Origin: Lachnospiraceae bacterium | Lineage (GTDB): Bacteria; Bacillota; Clostridia; Lachnospirales; Lachnospiraceae | NCBI GenBank assembly: GCA_023663945.1 | Contig: JAMPGL010000033.1 | Span: 1 to 45,636 of the forward strand | Reading direction: 5' to 3' | DNA length: 45,636 bases | Part shown: piece by piece, positions 35,525 through 44,039 of the stretch | Layout: the number at the start of each line of letters is the position of its first letter | Position numbering within the stretch: the stretch's first letter is position 1 | Notes under the pieces: model-generated | What the model saw: only the letters and a program-made list of their open reading frames with translations | Database searches by the model: none | Told to the model about the DNA's origin: nothing | Position numbers and translations under genes: made by a program

Positions 35525-37306
35525 TCAACAATACCCCTTCATCTCCATCTGCACGCGCTCTCCTCCGCCGTAGCTGTCAATTCCGGGGCTATAAGCAACA
35601 CTGACTGGCATATCCCCTTCCCTGACTCCTTTCTGGTACAGCATTTCCGCTTTTGCCGCTCCAAACCGCTCCGTCAGGAAAGCATCAAACGTATCCAGAT
35701 TTCCATAATAAATCATCTCATAACAGGCTCCTGCTTCGCTGATTCGGTATTTGCCGATATTTTTATTTTTCCCCACCTTCCGTCCGGTAAGCAGACTGAT
35801 ATTCTTTCTGGCAAAAACAGGTCTGCGGTTCCCCGTGCCGAAAGGCTCTAACAGCGTCATCTCTTTGATAAAGCTTATGTCCGCATACGCAAGGGGCAGT
35901 TCCATATCTATTTTCAGCTTTTCTTCCAAGTCTTCCTCAGTCAGGCTGCAATTTTCATTTAATTTCTTCCGGAAAATTTCCACGGAAGCCTCATCTCGAA
36001 GGGAAAGCCCTGCCGCCTTTTTGTGTCCGCCGTATTTGGTAAACAAGTCCTTACAGGACGACATCTCCTCGTACATAGAATATTCATCGATAGAGCGTCC
36101 GCTGCCCTTGATTTCCTCTTCCCCGCGGGTCAGGACAAAAGCGGGCTTCCCGTACCGCTCCCGGATTCTTCCTGCAATGATTCCCGCCAGGCTCTCGTGG
36201 CAGTCGGGCAGATAGATGACCAGCACCTTATCCCGCTCCATCCCCATCTCTTCCACCTGCGTAACCGCCTGCATGACTCCCTGCTCCGTCATCTGCTTTC
36301 TGCTGTCGTTTAAGCTTTTCAGCTCACCGGCAATCATCACCGCTTCCCGGAAATCCCCGCACTCAAATAATTCCAGCGCGCGCCTTGCCGTATCCAGCCG
36401 TCCGGTTGCATTCATGCAGGGTCCTAAAACATAACCAATGTGATACGCCGTCAAAGCCCTGTCATTAATATTATTTGCCATCAAAAGAGCTTTCAGCCCC
36501 TGATTGGAAGTCTGCCTCATAAGGCGGAGCCCTTCCTTTACCAGAATCCGGTTTTCATCCCGAAGCTCCATCACATCACAGACTGTGGCAAGCGCCTCAA
36601 AACAGAGCATCTCCTCCTGAAATTCTCTGTTTTCACTTTCCTTCAATGTCCCCTCTTTTTCAAAAAGAGCCTTCATCAGTTTTGCCGCTATCACCGCTCC
36701 GCAGACCTGTTTAAAAGGATACTCACACTCCGGCTGTTTGGGATCCACTACCACATCTGCCGGCGGCAGGATATACTCCCGTACCCCATCCTTTTCCTCA
36801 AAGGGAATTTCGTGATGGTCTGTAACCACCACCGTCATGCCGTTTTCCTTGGCGGTTTTAATCTGGTCATACGCCGCAATTCCGTTATCGCAGGTAAGAA
36901 TGGTGTCAATCCCGTCCGAAACCGCCTCTTCAACCAGACGCTCATTCAGTCCATACCCATCCCTGATTCTATGGGGAATTGCCACATCCGCGTTTCCGCC
37001 CAGCATACGGATTCCCTTATGCAGGATAAAAGAAGCGCAGATGCCGTCCACATCATAATCCCCAATAATCCGCACAGGCTTTTTCTGCCGAATCTTTGCC
37101 CTGATTATTTCAACTGCCTTTTCCATATCCTTCATCAGGAATGGACTATACAAATCATCTGTCGTCCCGTTTAAATATTTATCAATCTCCTCATCGGAAA
37201 TCAAATCCCGGTTTCGGATTATTCTTGCAAGCATGGGCGTAATTTGATACCGCTGTGCCAGCCCGTTAAAATCCGCCCTCTTTGCCATAACTACCCACTT
37301 TGCCAT
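35525..37306 (-). CDS. recJ: single-stranded-DNA-specific exonuclease RecJ
   Basis: 5'-to-3' ssDNA exonuclease of the DHH phosphoesterase family, acting in recombination and repair. Motifs: IIGDYDVDGICAS, the VVVTDHHEIPFE DHH block, a DHHA1 domain with GGHKKAAGLSL and an OB-fold near the C-terminus. 593 residues. ATG 37306 lies six bases after the secDF stop; a second ATG at 37288 also repeats the ATGGCAAAG start and cannot be excluded. It is the last gene of the SCIFF-secDF-recJ group. Confidence 0.95.
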   Translation of the reverse strand: MAKWVVMAKRADFNGLAQRYQITPMLARIIRNRDLISDEEIDKYLNGTTDDLYSPFLMKDMEKAVEIIRAKIRQKKPVRIIGDYDVDGICASFILHKGIRMLGGNADVAIPHRIRDGYGLNERLVEEAVSDGIDTILTCDNGIAAYDQIKTAKENGMTVVVTDHHEIPFEEKDGVREYILPPADVVVDPKQPECEYPFKQVCGAVIAAKLMKALFEKEGTLKESENREFQEEMLCFEALATVCDVMELRDENRILVKEGLRLMRQTSNQGLKALLMANNINDRALTAYHIGYVLGPCMNATGRLDTARRALELFECGDFREAVMIAGELKSLNDSRKQMTEQGVMQAVTQVEEMGMERDKVLVIYLPDCHESLAGIIAGRIRERYGKPAFVLTRGEEEIKGSGRSIDEYSMYEEMSSCKDLFTKYGGHKKAAGLSLRDEASVEIFRKKLNENCSLTEEDLEEKLKIDMELPLAYADISFIKEMTLLEPFGTGNRRPVFARKNISLLTGRKVGKNKNIGKYRISEAGACYEMIYYGNLDTFDAFLTERFGAAKAEMLYQKGVREGDMPVSVAYSPGIDSYGGGERVQMEMKGYC

Positions 37307-37312
37307 AATACC

Positions 37313-39541
37313 CTATGCCGCTTTCTGCGGAAATACTTTGCGCAGTACCAGCCACAAAGCACCTGTGATACATACGGAAGAATACGTACCGCAGAGGATG
37401 CCTGCCATCAGAGGCAGTGCAAACTCTTTTACGGAAGAAACGCCGAACACATAAAGCGCCGCAACCATAATGAACGTGGTCAGTGACGTGAAAATACTTC
37501 TGGACAGAGTCTGCGTAATACTTTCGTTCACCATGCCCTCCAGAGATTCCTTTCTTCCCAGAGTGCCTAAGTTTTCTCTGATACGGTCAAAAATTACGAT
37601 GGTGGCATTCACGGAGTAACCTACGATTGTCAGCATACATGCAATGAATGTATTTCCCACTGACACTCTCACGATTGCATAAAAGGCAAGCACCACCAAT
37701 ACGTCATGCACAAGGGCTATCACGGAGCTTGCGCCGAACCGAATATCCTTAAACCGTATCCAAATATAAATCAGCATACAAAGCGTAGCAATCACTACCG
37801 CCCAGACTGCATCCGACTTCATCTCACTGCTGACCGTGGAGCTGATAGTTTCCGTGGTAATCTTTTCTGCATCCACGTTAAACTTCTCAACCATTGTATT
37901 CTTAAAGGTCTCTCTCTCATCCACATTCAGGGAACGGGTCTTAAAGATCACTTCGTTTGTCCCCTCAATCTTCTGCGTCTGTACGTTTCCATCTCCGGTA
38001 ATGTCTTCAATCAGCGGAACTACCTGAGAATCAATATCCCCAAGTGCCATATCCTCATTAAAAGTTACATTGGTGGAAGTACCGCCCACAAATTCCAAAC
38101 TGAAATTTAAGGTATTTCCGGTCTGCGCCTTGCCGATTCCCATAAATACAAAGCCCGCCAGAATTACCGCAATGGACGCTCCAAAGAAGATTTTCCGTTT
38201 GGAAGTAAAATCGATTGCCTTTCTCTCCTTTGCCGTTCCATACAGCTTTGCGCTTTGAAGCCCTACGGCGTAAAAAGCCTTCAAGATTAATCTGGTCACA
38301 ATCATAGCCGTAAACATGGATAAGAAAATACCCAGCGCTAACGTTGCCGCAAATCCCTTAATCGTGCCGGAACCCATAACGCCCAAGATCAGCGCCGCAA
38401 GCAGGGTTGTCACATTCCCGTCAATGATTGCCGAGGTTGCCTTCTTAAATCCGGTATCAATGGCTGATTTCACGGTTTTGCCTTTTGCAATCTCCTCCCG
38501 GATACGTGCAAAAATAATCACGTTGGCATCCACTGCCATACCGATGGAAAGGATAATACCCGCAATGCCGGGGAGCGTCAAGGTAATCTCAAAAGCATCC
38601 AGCAGGATAATCATAAGCTCCACATATAATGCCAGTGCAAGGCTGGCCGCAACGCCGGACACATAATAAACCGCTATCATAAAAATCACAATAATCAAAA
38701 AGCCCACAAGCGCCGCCTTGATGCTGGTTGAAATCGCTTCCTCACCCAGCTGTGCGCCTACAATCTTGGAATGCAGTTCCTCTAACTGAATCTTCAATCC
38801 GCCGATACGGATGGTGGAAGCTAACTGCTCAGCCTCCGATGCGGTAAACCGTCCGGTAATCTCAGCCTGTCCGTTTGAAATTACGGCGTTTACGCCGGGA
38901 GCGCTGATAATCTCACCATCATAGTAAATGGCAATGCTCTCTCCCTTTTGATAAGCCTCTCTGGTTGCATCTGCAAACTTGGTGGTTCCCTCGTCCGTCA
39001 TGCTGAGCTCTACCGCAAACTGGCTGTTCTGCATATCATCCGTTATGGAACGGTGCTGGGCGTTTTTCACATCCGTACCTACCAATATAATAGAGCCATC
39101 CTCTTCTAAGGCTTCTATGGTCTTATACATCTCATAGGTGCTTCGATTGTAGTTAAGGCTCCCATCCGATGCCGTTTCCCGGATAAAGTACAAGGATCCC
39201 GGCTTACCAAGCTCCTCCAAAATCGCGTTGGCATCCGACACGCCGGGAATCTCAATGTTCACCCGGTCGTCTCCTTCTTTGTAAACAATCGCCTCGGAGC
39301 TGTACTCTTCCACACGCTTTTGCAGCTTGTAAATCGTATCCGACATATCCTCGGCACTTGGAGCCTCGTCCCCCACCGCCTGATAAGTGATGCTCACACC
39401 GCCTTCCAGATCAAGCCCTAGGTTGATGCTTGCTGCTGAACCGGCTCCATTTGCGCCAATTCCCACTGCCGCCGTATAGCCAAAACCGGCAAGAAGCAGT
39501 ACCAGCACCACCAGCGTGATAATTGCTTTATTCTTCTTCAT
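37313..39541 (-). CDS. secDF: protein translocase SecD-SecF fusion
   Basis: Fused SecD and SecF subunits that use proton motive force to pull exported proteins across the membrane. The SecD half has the INLGLDLEGGVSITYQA motif, a large extracytoplasmic domain and a six-helix block with GMAVDANVIIFARIREE; the SecF half repeats this with FSLEFVGGTSTNVTFNED and VGYSVNATIVIFDRIREN. 742 residues from ATG 39541, with AAGGAG nine bases upstream, overlapping the maturase gene by 14 bases. Linkage of secD/secF with SCIFF genes is common in Clostridia, and the coupling may reflect export, though this is unproven. Confidence 0.96.
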   Translation of the reverse strand: MKKNKAIITLVVLVLLLAGFGYTAAVGIGANGAGSAASINLGLDLEGGVSITYQAVGDEAPSAEDMSDTIYKLQKRVEEYSSEAIVYKEGDDRVNIEIPGVSDANAILEELGKPGSLYFIRETASDGSLNYNRSTYEMYKTIEALEEDGSIILVGTDVKNAQHRSITDDMQNSQFAVELSMTDEGTTKFADATREAYQKGESIAIYYDGEIISAPGVNAVISNGQAEITGRFTASEAEQLASTIRIGGLKIQLEELHSKIVGAQLGEEAISTSIKAALVGFLIIVIFMIAVYYVSGVAASLALALYVELMIILLDAFEITLTLPGIAGIILSIGMAVDANVIIFARIREEIAKGKTVKSAIDTGFKKATSAIIDGNVTTLLAALILGVMGSGTIKGFAATLALGIFLSMFTAMIVTRLILKAFYAVGLQSAKLYGTAKERKAIDFTSKRKIFFGASIAVILAGFVFMGIGKAQTGNTLNFSLEFVGGTSTNVTFNEDMALGDIDSQVVPLIEDITGDGNVQTQKIEGTNEVIFKTRSLNVDERETFKNTMVEKFNVDAEKITTETISSTVSSEMKSDAVWAVVIATLCMLIYIWIRFKDIRFGASSVIALVHDVLVVLAFYAIVRVSVGNTFIACMLTIVGYSVNATIVIFDRIRENLGTLGRKESLEGMVNESITQTLSRSIFTSLTTFIMVAALYVFGVSSVKEFALPLMAGILCGTYSSVCITGALWLVLRKVFPQKAA

Positions 39542-40937
39542 CTTTCTCTTCTCCTTCCAAATCGGCAAGTGCCGCCTTTATCATAATCGCACATTCGATA
39601 CGCTTTTTTTGCAGTTCACAGCCTAAATCATAGGCATCATTGATATGTCCGTGGAAATTGTAGGAATTAGCCGCGCATCCGCCACTGCAATAAAACTTCG
39701 CAAAACAGTTTCTGCACTTTTCTTTGGCGTATACATTACAGGTTTTAAACTCGTCCCGGATCTCTGACGCTGTAACGCCCTCATCCACATTTCCCATTTT
39801 AAATTCTTCCTTGCCCACGAACTGGTGGCAGGGATACAAATCCCCCCACGGCGTCACCGCCAGATACTCCGTTCCCGAACCGCATCCGGAAAGCCTCTTT
39901 GCCACACAGGGACCACCTTCCAAGTCTATCATAAAATGAAAGAAATTAACACCTTTTCCCTGTTTTTTTCTATTTAAAAGTTCTACGGCAAGCTTATCGT
40001 ACTCTTCGAGCAGCGCAGGGATGTCTTCCGTCCGGAGCGCATAATCGTCTTCCGGTGCCGCCACTACCGGCTCCACCGAAATCTGCTCGAATCCCAAATC
40101 TGCCAGATGAATCACATCCTTCGAAAAATCCAGATTGTTCCGGGTAAAGGTTCCCCGCACATAATAATTCATCTGATTGCGGCTCTCGGCGGTCTTCAAA
40201 AACTTCGGCACGACGCTGTCATAACTCCCCTGTCCGCCCCGGAAAGGACGCATCTTGTCGTGGATCTCCTTTCGCCCGTCGATGCTGAGGACTACATTGG
40301 ACATTTCCCGATTGACAAATTCCAAAATCTCATCATTCAGCAGAATCCCATTGGTGGTAAGCGTAAAACGGAACTTTTTGTGATTCGGCTCCTCAAGGCT
40401 CCTGCCGTAAGCAACCAGATCCTTTACCACCTGCCAGTTCAGCAGAGGCTCCCCTCCAAAAAAATCGACTTCCAAATTTACACGGTTTCCTGAGTTTTTA
40501 ACCAAAAAATCCAGAGCCTTTTTGCCAACCTCGAAGCTCATAAGCTCCCGTCTTCCATGATATTCGCCCTCTTCCGCAAAGCAATATTTGCAGGCAAGGT
40601 TGCAGTCATGGGCAATATGCAGGCAAAGAGCCTTTACAACCGTTTCTCTCTTTTTAAAATCTATAATATAATTCTCGTAAATATCGGGCGCATACAGCAT
40701 TCCCGCTTCCTTCAGCTCCCAAATCTCTTCATGCGCCTCCTGAATATCCTCTCCGGCACAGCACCCCTTCAATCTGTCCAAAAGGAGCACGCTTATTTCT
40801 TCTTTTGATTTTCCGGCATTTATTGCCTCCTCCACCAAGGGAACTGCCTCGTAAACCACATCATCCACCACATGAACGGAACCGCTGTTCACATCCAGAA
40901 CAATGTTATAGCCGTTATTCTTATATTGATGTATCAC
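39528..40937 (-). CDS. thioether cross-link-forming SCIFF peptide maturase (radical SAM, SPASM)
   Basis: Radical SAM enzyme that installs thioether links between Cys and another residue of the SCIFF peptide. An N-terminal precursor-recognition-like domain (about 1-90), the CxxxCxxC cluster motif with C112, C116 and C119 (HDCNLACKYCF), the VDFFGGEPLLNW block, and a C-terminal SPASM/auxiliary cluster region rich in cysteines (CGSGTEYLAVTPWGDLYPCHQF, then CRNCFAKFYCSGGCA). 469 residues. The start is GTG 40937 with AGAGG upstream. It directly follows the SCIFF peptide gene, separated by a hairpin. Homologues (CteB/ScfB type) have been characterised in vitro; the role of the product in the cell is not known. 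Confidence 0.96.
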   Translation of the reverse strand: MIHQYKNNGYNIVLDVNSGSVHVVDDVVYEAVPLVEEAINAGKSKEEISVLLLDRLKGCCAGEDIQEAHEEIWELKEAGMLYAPDIYENYIIDFKKRETVVKALCLHIAHDCNLACKYCFAEEGEYHGRRELMSFEVGKKALDFLVKNSGNRVNLEVDFFGGEPLLNWQVVKDLVAYGRSLEEPNHKKFRFTLTTNGILLNDEILEFVNREMSNVVLSIDGRKEIHDKMRPFRGGQGSYDSVVPKFLKTAESRNQMNYYVRGTFTRNNLDFSKDVIHLADLGFEQISVEPVVAAPEDDYALRTEDIPALLEEYDKLAVELLNRKKQGKGVNFFHFMIDLEGGPCVAKRLSGCGSGTEYLAVTPWGDLYPCHQFVGKEEFKMGNVDEGVTASEIRDEFKTCNVYAKEKCRNCFAKFYCSGGCAANSYNFHGHINDAYDLGCELQKKRIECAIMIKAALADLEGEEKDEEE

Positions 40938-41022
40938 GTTTCTTATCCTCTCTCACGAAAGCATCGCGCGGCTTCTTTAATCTTCCGCCTGTCCCATCTA
41001 AAGCCGCCTGATTGGACAACAA

Positions 41023-41048
41023 TAAGCAGCGGCGTAAACCGCTGCTTA
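41023..41048 (-). terminator. attenuator hairpin between the SCIFF peptide and maturase genes
   Basis: A perfect 10-bp stem (TAAGCAGCGG with CCGCTGCTTA) around a 6-base loop lies 23 bases past the SCIFF stop. Only a short T-poor tail follows on the minus strand, so partial termination or RNA stabilisation is more likely than a full stop. That would give many more peptide than enzyme transcripts. Confidence 0.7.
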
Positions 41049-41070
41049 CATTCACTCCCTGTTTTGATGC

Positions 41071-41214
41071 TTATTTTGCCTTCTCACAACTCTGATTTCC
41101 TACGGTGCAGGAAGTCTTGCAGGCTGACTGGCAGGATGTCTGGCACTCACCGCATCCTCCCTTTTTCATGGATTCCTTCAAATCTCTTGTTGCCAGTGTT
41201 TTAATACGTTTCAT
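41071..41214 (-). CDS. SCIFF RiPP precursor peptide
   Basis: A 47-residue peptide with the conserved leader MKRIKTLATRDLKESMKKGG and six cysteines (C21, C24, C28, C32, C36, C43) in the C-terminal half: the six-cysteines-in-forty-five family. T37 is present in the position that, with C32, forms the thioether in the studied homologue. ATG 41214 has AAAGGAG eight to ten bases upstream. The maturase is the next gene. The family is nearly universal in Clostridia but the function of the mature peptide is unknown. It carries no obvious protease or transporter partner in the immediate neighbourhood other than secDF. Confidence 0.95.
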   Translation of the reverse strand: MKRIKTLATRDLKESMKKGGCGECQTSCQSACKTSCTVGNQSCEKAK

Positions 41215-41279
41215 AATCTAATCTCCTTTATTTCCTTTTCCATCTGTATCTGATGAGTAAAATTACTTAATTTCCATAT

Positions 41280-41308
41280 AGTATAGCATAGATGTATATT
41301 TTGGAAAA
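41280..41308 (-). promoter_or_regulatory. candidate promoter of the SCIFF operon
   Basis: On the minus strand TATACT (41280-41285) is a good -10 element; 17 bp upstream the -35 position reads TTTTCC (41303-41308), a poor match. This would give a leader of about 60 bases before the SCIFF start. The weak -35 suggests either an activator or a different sigma factor. Confidence 0.5.
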
Positions 41309-41385
41309 GCATTTTATAAAAAAATTGAGTTTAAATTGCACCTTTCAATTGCACTCGTTAAAAGCTCCTTCTTAGTTAATAAGCT

Positions 41386-42720
41386 TTACCCCGTCTCTTC
41401 GCCCTCTGCCGTTTCCTCATCCGGCTCCCTGCCGTCTTCCGCCATCTCATCAGCCTGCTCTTCCTCTGCATCCGGCTCTTCCGGCAGAATCACTAATACC
41501 TTGACAATCCGGTTTTGGCTGACCTCTTTTGCCTGCAGAATAATTCCCTGCGGCGTGGAGATCATCTCTCCCTCCTCCGGCAGACGGTCAATGGTCTCGA
41601 TGATAAGCCCTCCGATGGAGTCATAATCCTCCGATTCAAACTCCGTCCCCAGCTCATCATTTATATCGTTTAACTTCATGCTTCCTTCCACAAGGTAAGT
41701 CCGTTCCTCTACCTCCTGAATCAGCTCCTCCTCGTCCGCATCATACTCGTCCCGGATTTCTCCCACGATTTCCTCCAGCAGATCTTCTAAGGTGATCATG
41801 CCCACTGTTGCGCCGTACTCATTTAGGACAAAGGACACGTTGGCACACTTTTCACGCATCTCCATCAACAGGTCTGCCGTCTTTTTAAACTCATAAGTGT
41901 AATATGCCTGACGGATAATATCCGTGATTTTAAAGTTTTCCTTATCCTCCACCAGAATAAAGTCCTTGATGTTGATCATTCCCACCACATTGTCCTTATC
42001 CCCGCTGTAAACAGGAATCCTGGTGTACATGCATTCCTTGAACAGCGCGAGAACCTCCTCGTAGGCGGCATCCTCGTCAATCACCGCCATATCGATCCGG
42101 GGGATCATTACATCCTTTGCCACGGCATCGCCAAAATCAAACACGTTGTATATCATTTCCCGCTCTTCCGACTCGATGACCCCATCCTCGTGGCTTACCT
42201 CCACATAAGTCCGAAGCTCCGTCTCCGTCATAGCTGTCCGTCGGTTCAAATCAATATGTAACAGCTTCATAATCCCGTTTGCCAGCTTATCAATAATAAA
42301 GATTACCGGCGTGAGAACCTTGACCAGAACCGAAATAACCGCCGCATAGCCAAGCGCCAGCTTTTCCGAATAGCCCATAGCCGCATTTTTGGGGACAATC
42401 TCGCCAAATATGAGAATCACCACCGTCAGAATGCCGGTTGCAATCCCCACCGGAACGCTGACCTTAAGGGCAAGCGTGGTTGCAAGGGAAGACGCATACA
42501 GATTGACAATGTTGTTGCCTATCAGGATAGCGCTGAGCATCTTGCCATACCTCTCAAGCACATCGAGAGCCTTCTGCGCCTTTTTATTGCCCTCGTCGGC
42601 AAGTGCCTTAAGCCTTACCCGGTTGACCGTCGTAAGCGACGTTTCCGCAGAGGAAAAAAAAGCAGACAACATCACCAGAATCAATAAAGCAAACAATTGC
42701 ATGACACCATCGGTATCCAA
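41386..42720 (-). CDS. CNNM/HlyC-CorC family transporter-like protein (hemolysin family)
   Basis: A 444-residue membrane protein: DUF21/CNNM transmembrane domain (about 1-190) with ADEGNKKAQKALDVLERYGKML and SAILIGNNIVN, two CBS domains (about 205-330) around MIPRIDMAVIDEDAAYEEVL and VSFVLNEYGATVGMITLEDLLEEIVGEI, and a CorC/HlyC C-terminal domain followed by an acidic tail. Homologues take part in Mg2+ transport or efflux; haemolysis is a historical name. The start is TTG 42720, with AGGAG upstream; ATG 42702 lacks a ribosome site. It reads away from TIGR04086, with a repeat-rich spacer between them. Confidence 0.92.
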   Translation of the reverse strand: MDTDGVMQLFALLILVMLSAFFSSAETSLTTVNRVRLKALADEGNKKAQKALDVLERYGKMLSAILIGNNIVNLYASSLATTLALKVSVPVGIATGILTVVILIFGEIVPKNAAMGYSEKLALGYAAVISVLVKVLTPVIFIIDKLANGIMKLLHIDLNRRTAMTETELRTYVEVSHEDGVIESEEREMIYNVFDFGDAVAKDVMIPRIDMAVIDEDAAYEEVLALFKECMYTRIPVYSGDKDNVVGMINIKDFILVEDKENFKITDIIRQAYYTYEFKKTADLLMEMREKCANVSFVLNEYGATVGMITLEDLLEEIVGEIRDEYDADEEELIQEVEERTYLVEGSMKLNDINDELGTEFESEDYDSIGGLIIETIDRLPEEGEMISTPQGIILQAKEVSQNRIVKVLVILPEEPDAEEEQADEMAEDGREPDEETAEGEETG

Positions 42721-42767
42721 ATTAAAATCACTCCTCTATTTCAATTTCTGTCCGCAATGCCGCCAGC

Positions 42768-42864
42768 AGAATATTCTACCCAATAGGATATCCTATCTAA
42801 TTAGGATATTCTATCTAATCATGGTAAAATATCCATCCGAATAATATATACATCTGGATATTCA
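42768..42864. promoter_or_regulatory. array of GGATATTC-type dyads upstream of the CNNM gene
   Basis: AGAATATTCT (42768-42777), AGGATATCCT (42785-42794), AGGATATTCT (42803-42812), AAAATATCCA (about 42825-42834) and TGGATATTCA (42855-42864) are five 10-base dyads. The first three are 17-18 bp apart. Two of the steps also form an 18-bp tandem repeat (42784-42801 and 42802-42819). The position, just upstream of the CNNM coding region, suggests an operator for a dimeric regulator. I do not recognise the regulator. Confidence 0.55.
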
Positions 42865-42929
42865 TAGGGACAGTTTATGGAAATATTACAATATCGGGCA
42901 TTCTCTGTCAAGTTCGGACATATGATTAA

Positions 42930-43034
42930 TTATAGTAAACGACATAACTAATTGCTCATTCCGGCTCTTGCAAAAGCCATATGTGCAAGCTTTTACAAGG
43001 TCAGAATGGCAATTATTAATGTCGTTAACTATAA
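42930..43034. mobile_element. MITE-like palindromic element, about 105 bp
   Basis: The two ends (TTATAGTAAACGACAT and ATGTCGTTAACTATAA) are near-perfect inverted repeats, and the similarity continues inward so that almost the whole 105 bases can fold into one long imperfect hairpin. Inner complementary words are CTAATTGCTCATTC against GAATGGCAATTA and GCAAAAGCCATATG/CATATG-like arms. It has no coding capacity. It fits a non-autonomous miniature element or a REP-type palindrome. Its right end is 43 bases from the TIGR04086 start. Confidence 0.65.
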
Positions 43035-43076
43035 AAAAAGAGTATCTAAATTTAAAAACAATGAACGGAGGCAGCC

Positions 43077-43451
43077 ATGCCAAGTAAAATCAATTTAAGC
43101 TCACGCCTTACCTTTATACTCAAATGCCTGCTTATTTCCTATCTTCTCACCACCGGCTTTCTTCTCCTGCTTGCCCTGATGCTGTACCGTTTCGGGCTTT
43201 CAGAGAAAATTGTGTCCATCTGCATCATTGCCATCTACATAATCGTAACCTTTCTTGCCGGATTCTGGGCAGGCAGGCGGGAAGGAAGCCGGAAATTTTT
43301 GTGGGGACTGCTCATGGGAGGCATGTACTTTTTAATCTTGATTCTGGTTTCTCTGGTGGTAAACCACGGAGTCTCCTCTCTGGGCGGAAACTTCTTCACC
43401 GTGCTTCTTTTATGCACTGGAAGCGGAATGCTGGGCGGAATGGTCAGCTGA
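43077..43451 (+). CDS. TIGR04086 family membrane protein
   Basis: A 124-residue protein with four predicted membrane helices, a basic N-terminus and the conserved GFWAGRREGSRKFLWGLLMGGMYFLILILV middle region with a TGSGMLGGMVS end, matching the TIGR04086 family. This family is found in Clostridia, often close to SCIFF genes, and its function is unknown. ATG 43077 has CGGAGG five bases upstream. It is monocistronic, ending at a strong terminator. Confidence 0.9.
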   Translation: MPSKINLSSRLTFILKCLLISYLLTTGFLLLLALMLYRFGLSEKIVSICIIAIYIIVTFLAGFWAGRREGSRKFLWGLLMGGMYFLILILVSLVVNHGVSSLGGNFFTVLLLCTGSGMLGGMVS

Positions 43452-43495
43452 TGTGACCGTTCTTTTCGGAACAGCCGGTTAATCTGACCGATGAG

Positions 43496-43523
43496 AAAAG
43501 CGCAGACCGAAATCTGCGCTTTT
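43496..43523. terminator. terminator after the TIGR04086 gene
   Basis: AAAAGCGCAGA and TCTGCGCTTTT form an 11-bp perfect stem with a 6-base loop, with A-run and T-run on the two sides. It lies between the convergent TIGR04086 and XRE regulator genes and can serve both. Confidence 0.85.
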
Positions 43524-43558
43524 ACCTATGTTCCAATCAATGCTCTATTTTAAATTGC

Positions 43559-43939
43559 TTATTCTTCAGTTTTATCCTTGCTGTCCTTCCGTTCCCGCAC
43601 CTTATTTCCCGCTACGGTGCATATCTCCTGTACTGATTTCAAAATAGCCTCCACATGGGTAAGCTGTTCCGGACTGAAGAATTCCAAACACTTTGCCGTT
43701 GCCCCGGATAATTTACTGCTGTCCTCTCCTGTGACCAAATAATCGGTGCTGACAGACAACGCTTTCGATATTTTATAAAGAATTTCTACTGAAAAGCCTT
43801 TCTTGCCAACCTCGATCTCATACAAAAATTTTGCAGAGATACGAATCTTTTCAGCAAACGCATCTCTCGTGTAACTGTTTGCTTCGCGTAATGTGCGGAT
43901 TCTTAATCCGATTTCTGAGTATGGTATTTCATAAGCCAT
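43559..43939 (-). CDS. XRE-family helix-turn-helix regulator
   Basis: A 126-residue DNA-binding protein. Residues about 9-65 form a Cro/C1-type helix-turn-helix (IGLRIRTLREANSYTRDAFAEKIRISAKFLYEIEVGKKGFSVEILYKISKALSVSTDYL), followed by a short C-terminal region with no sensor domain I recognise. ATG 43939 has AGGAGG about eight bases upstream. It is transcribed away from agrB, with a 282-base spacer that holds paired operator-like repeats, so it may repress or be co-regulated with the Agr genes. It is the only regulator gene inside the window near agrBD; an AgrA-type regulator would have to lie beyond the right edge. Confidence 0.85.
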   Translation of the reverse strand: MAYEIPYSEIGLRIRTLREANSYTRDAFAEKIRISAKFLYEIEVGKKGFSVEILYKISKALSVSTDYLVTGEDSSKLSGATAKCLEFFSPEQLTHVEAILKSVQEICTVAGNKVRERKDSKDKTEE

Positions 43940-44039
43940 ATGCTCTTCCTCCTGTTCTGTGCCTGTTTAGCAGGCGCCCTTTGGGCTCCTACAGTTGTCC
44001 TTTCTATTATGACACATTTTCAAGCGGATTTCTATACGC

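Noticed and set aside
41221-41385. Terminator downstream of the CNNM gene
   Set aside because: Repeated GTGCAATT words and a T7 run are present, but I could not draw a stem longer than about five base pairs.
42768-42864. CRISPR-like array
   Set aside because: The repeated words are only 10 bases, the spacing is too small for spacers and there are no cas genes.
42886-43083. Minus-strand 65-codon open frame across the palindrome
   Set aside because: It is made mostly of the MITE-like element and its flanks, without a ribosome site, and is better explained as non-coding repeat sequence.
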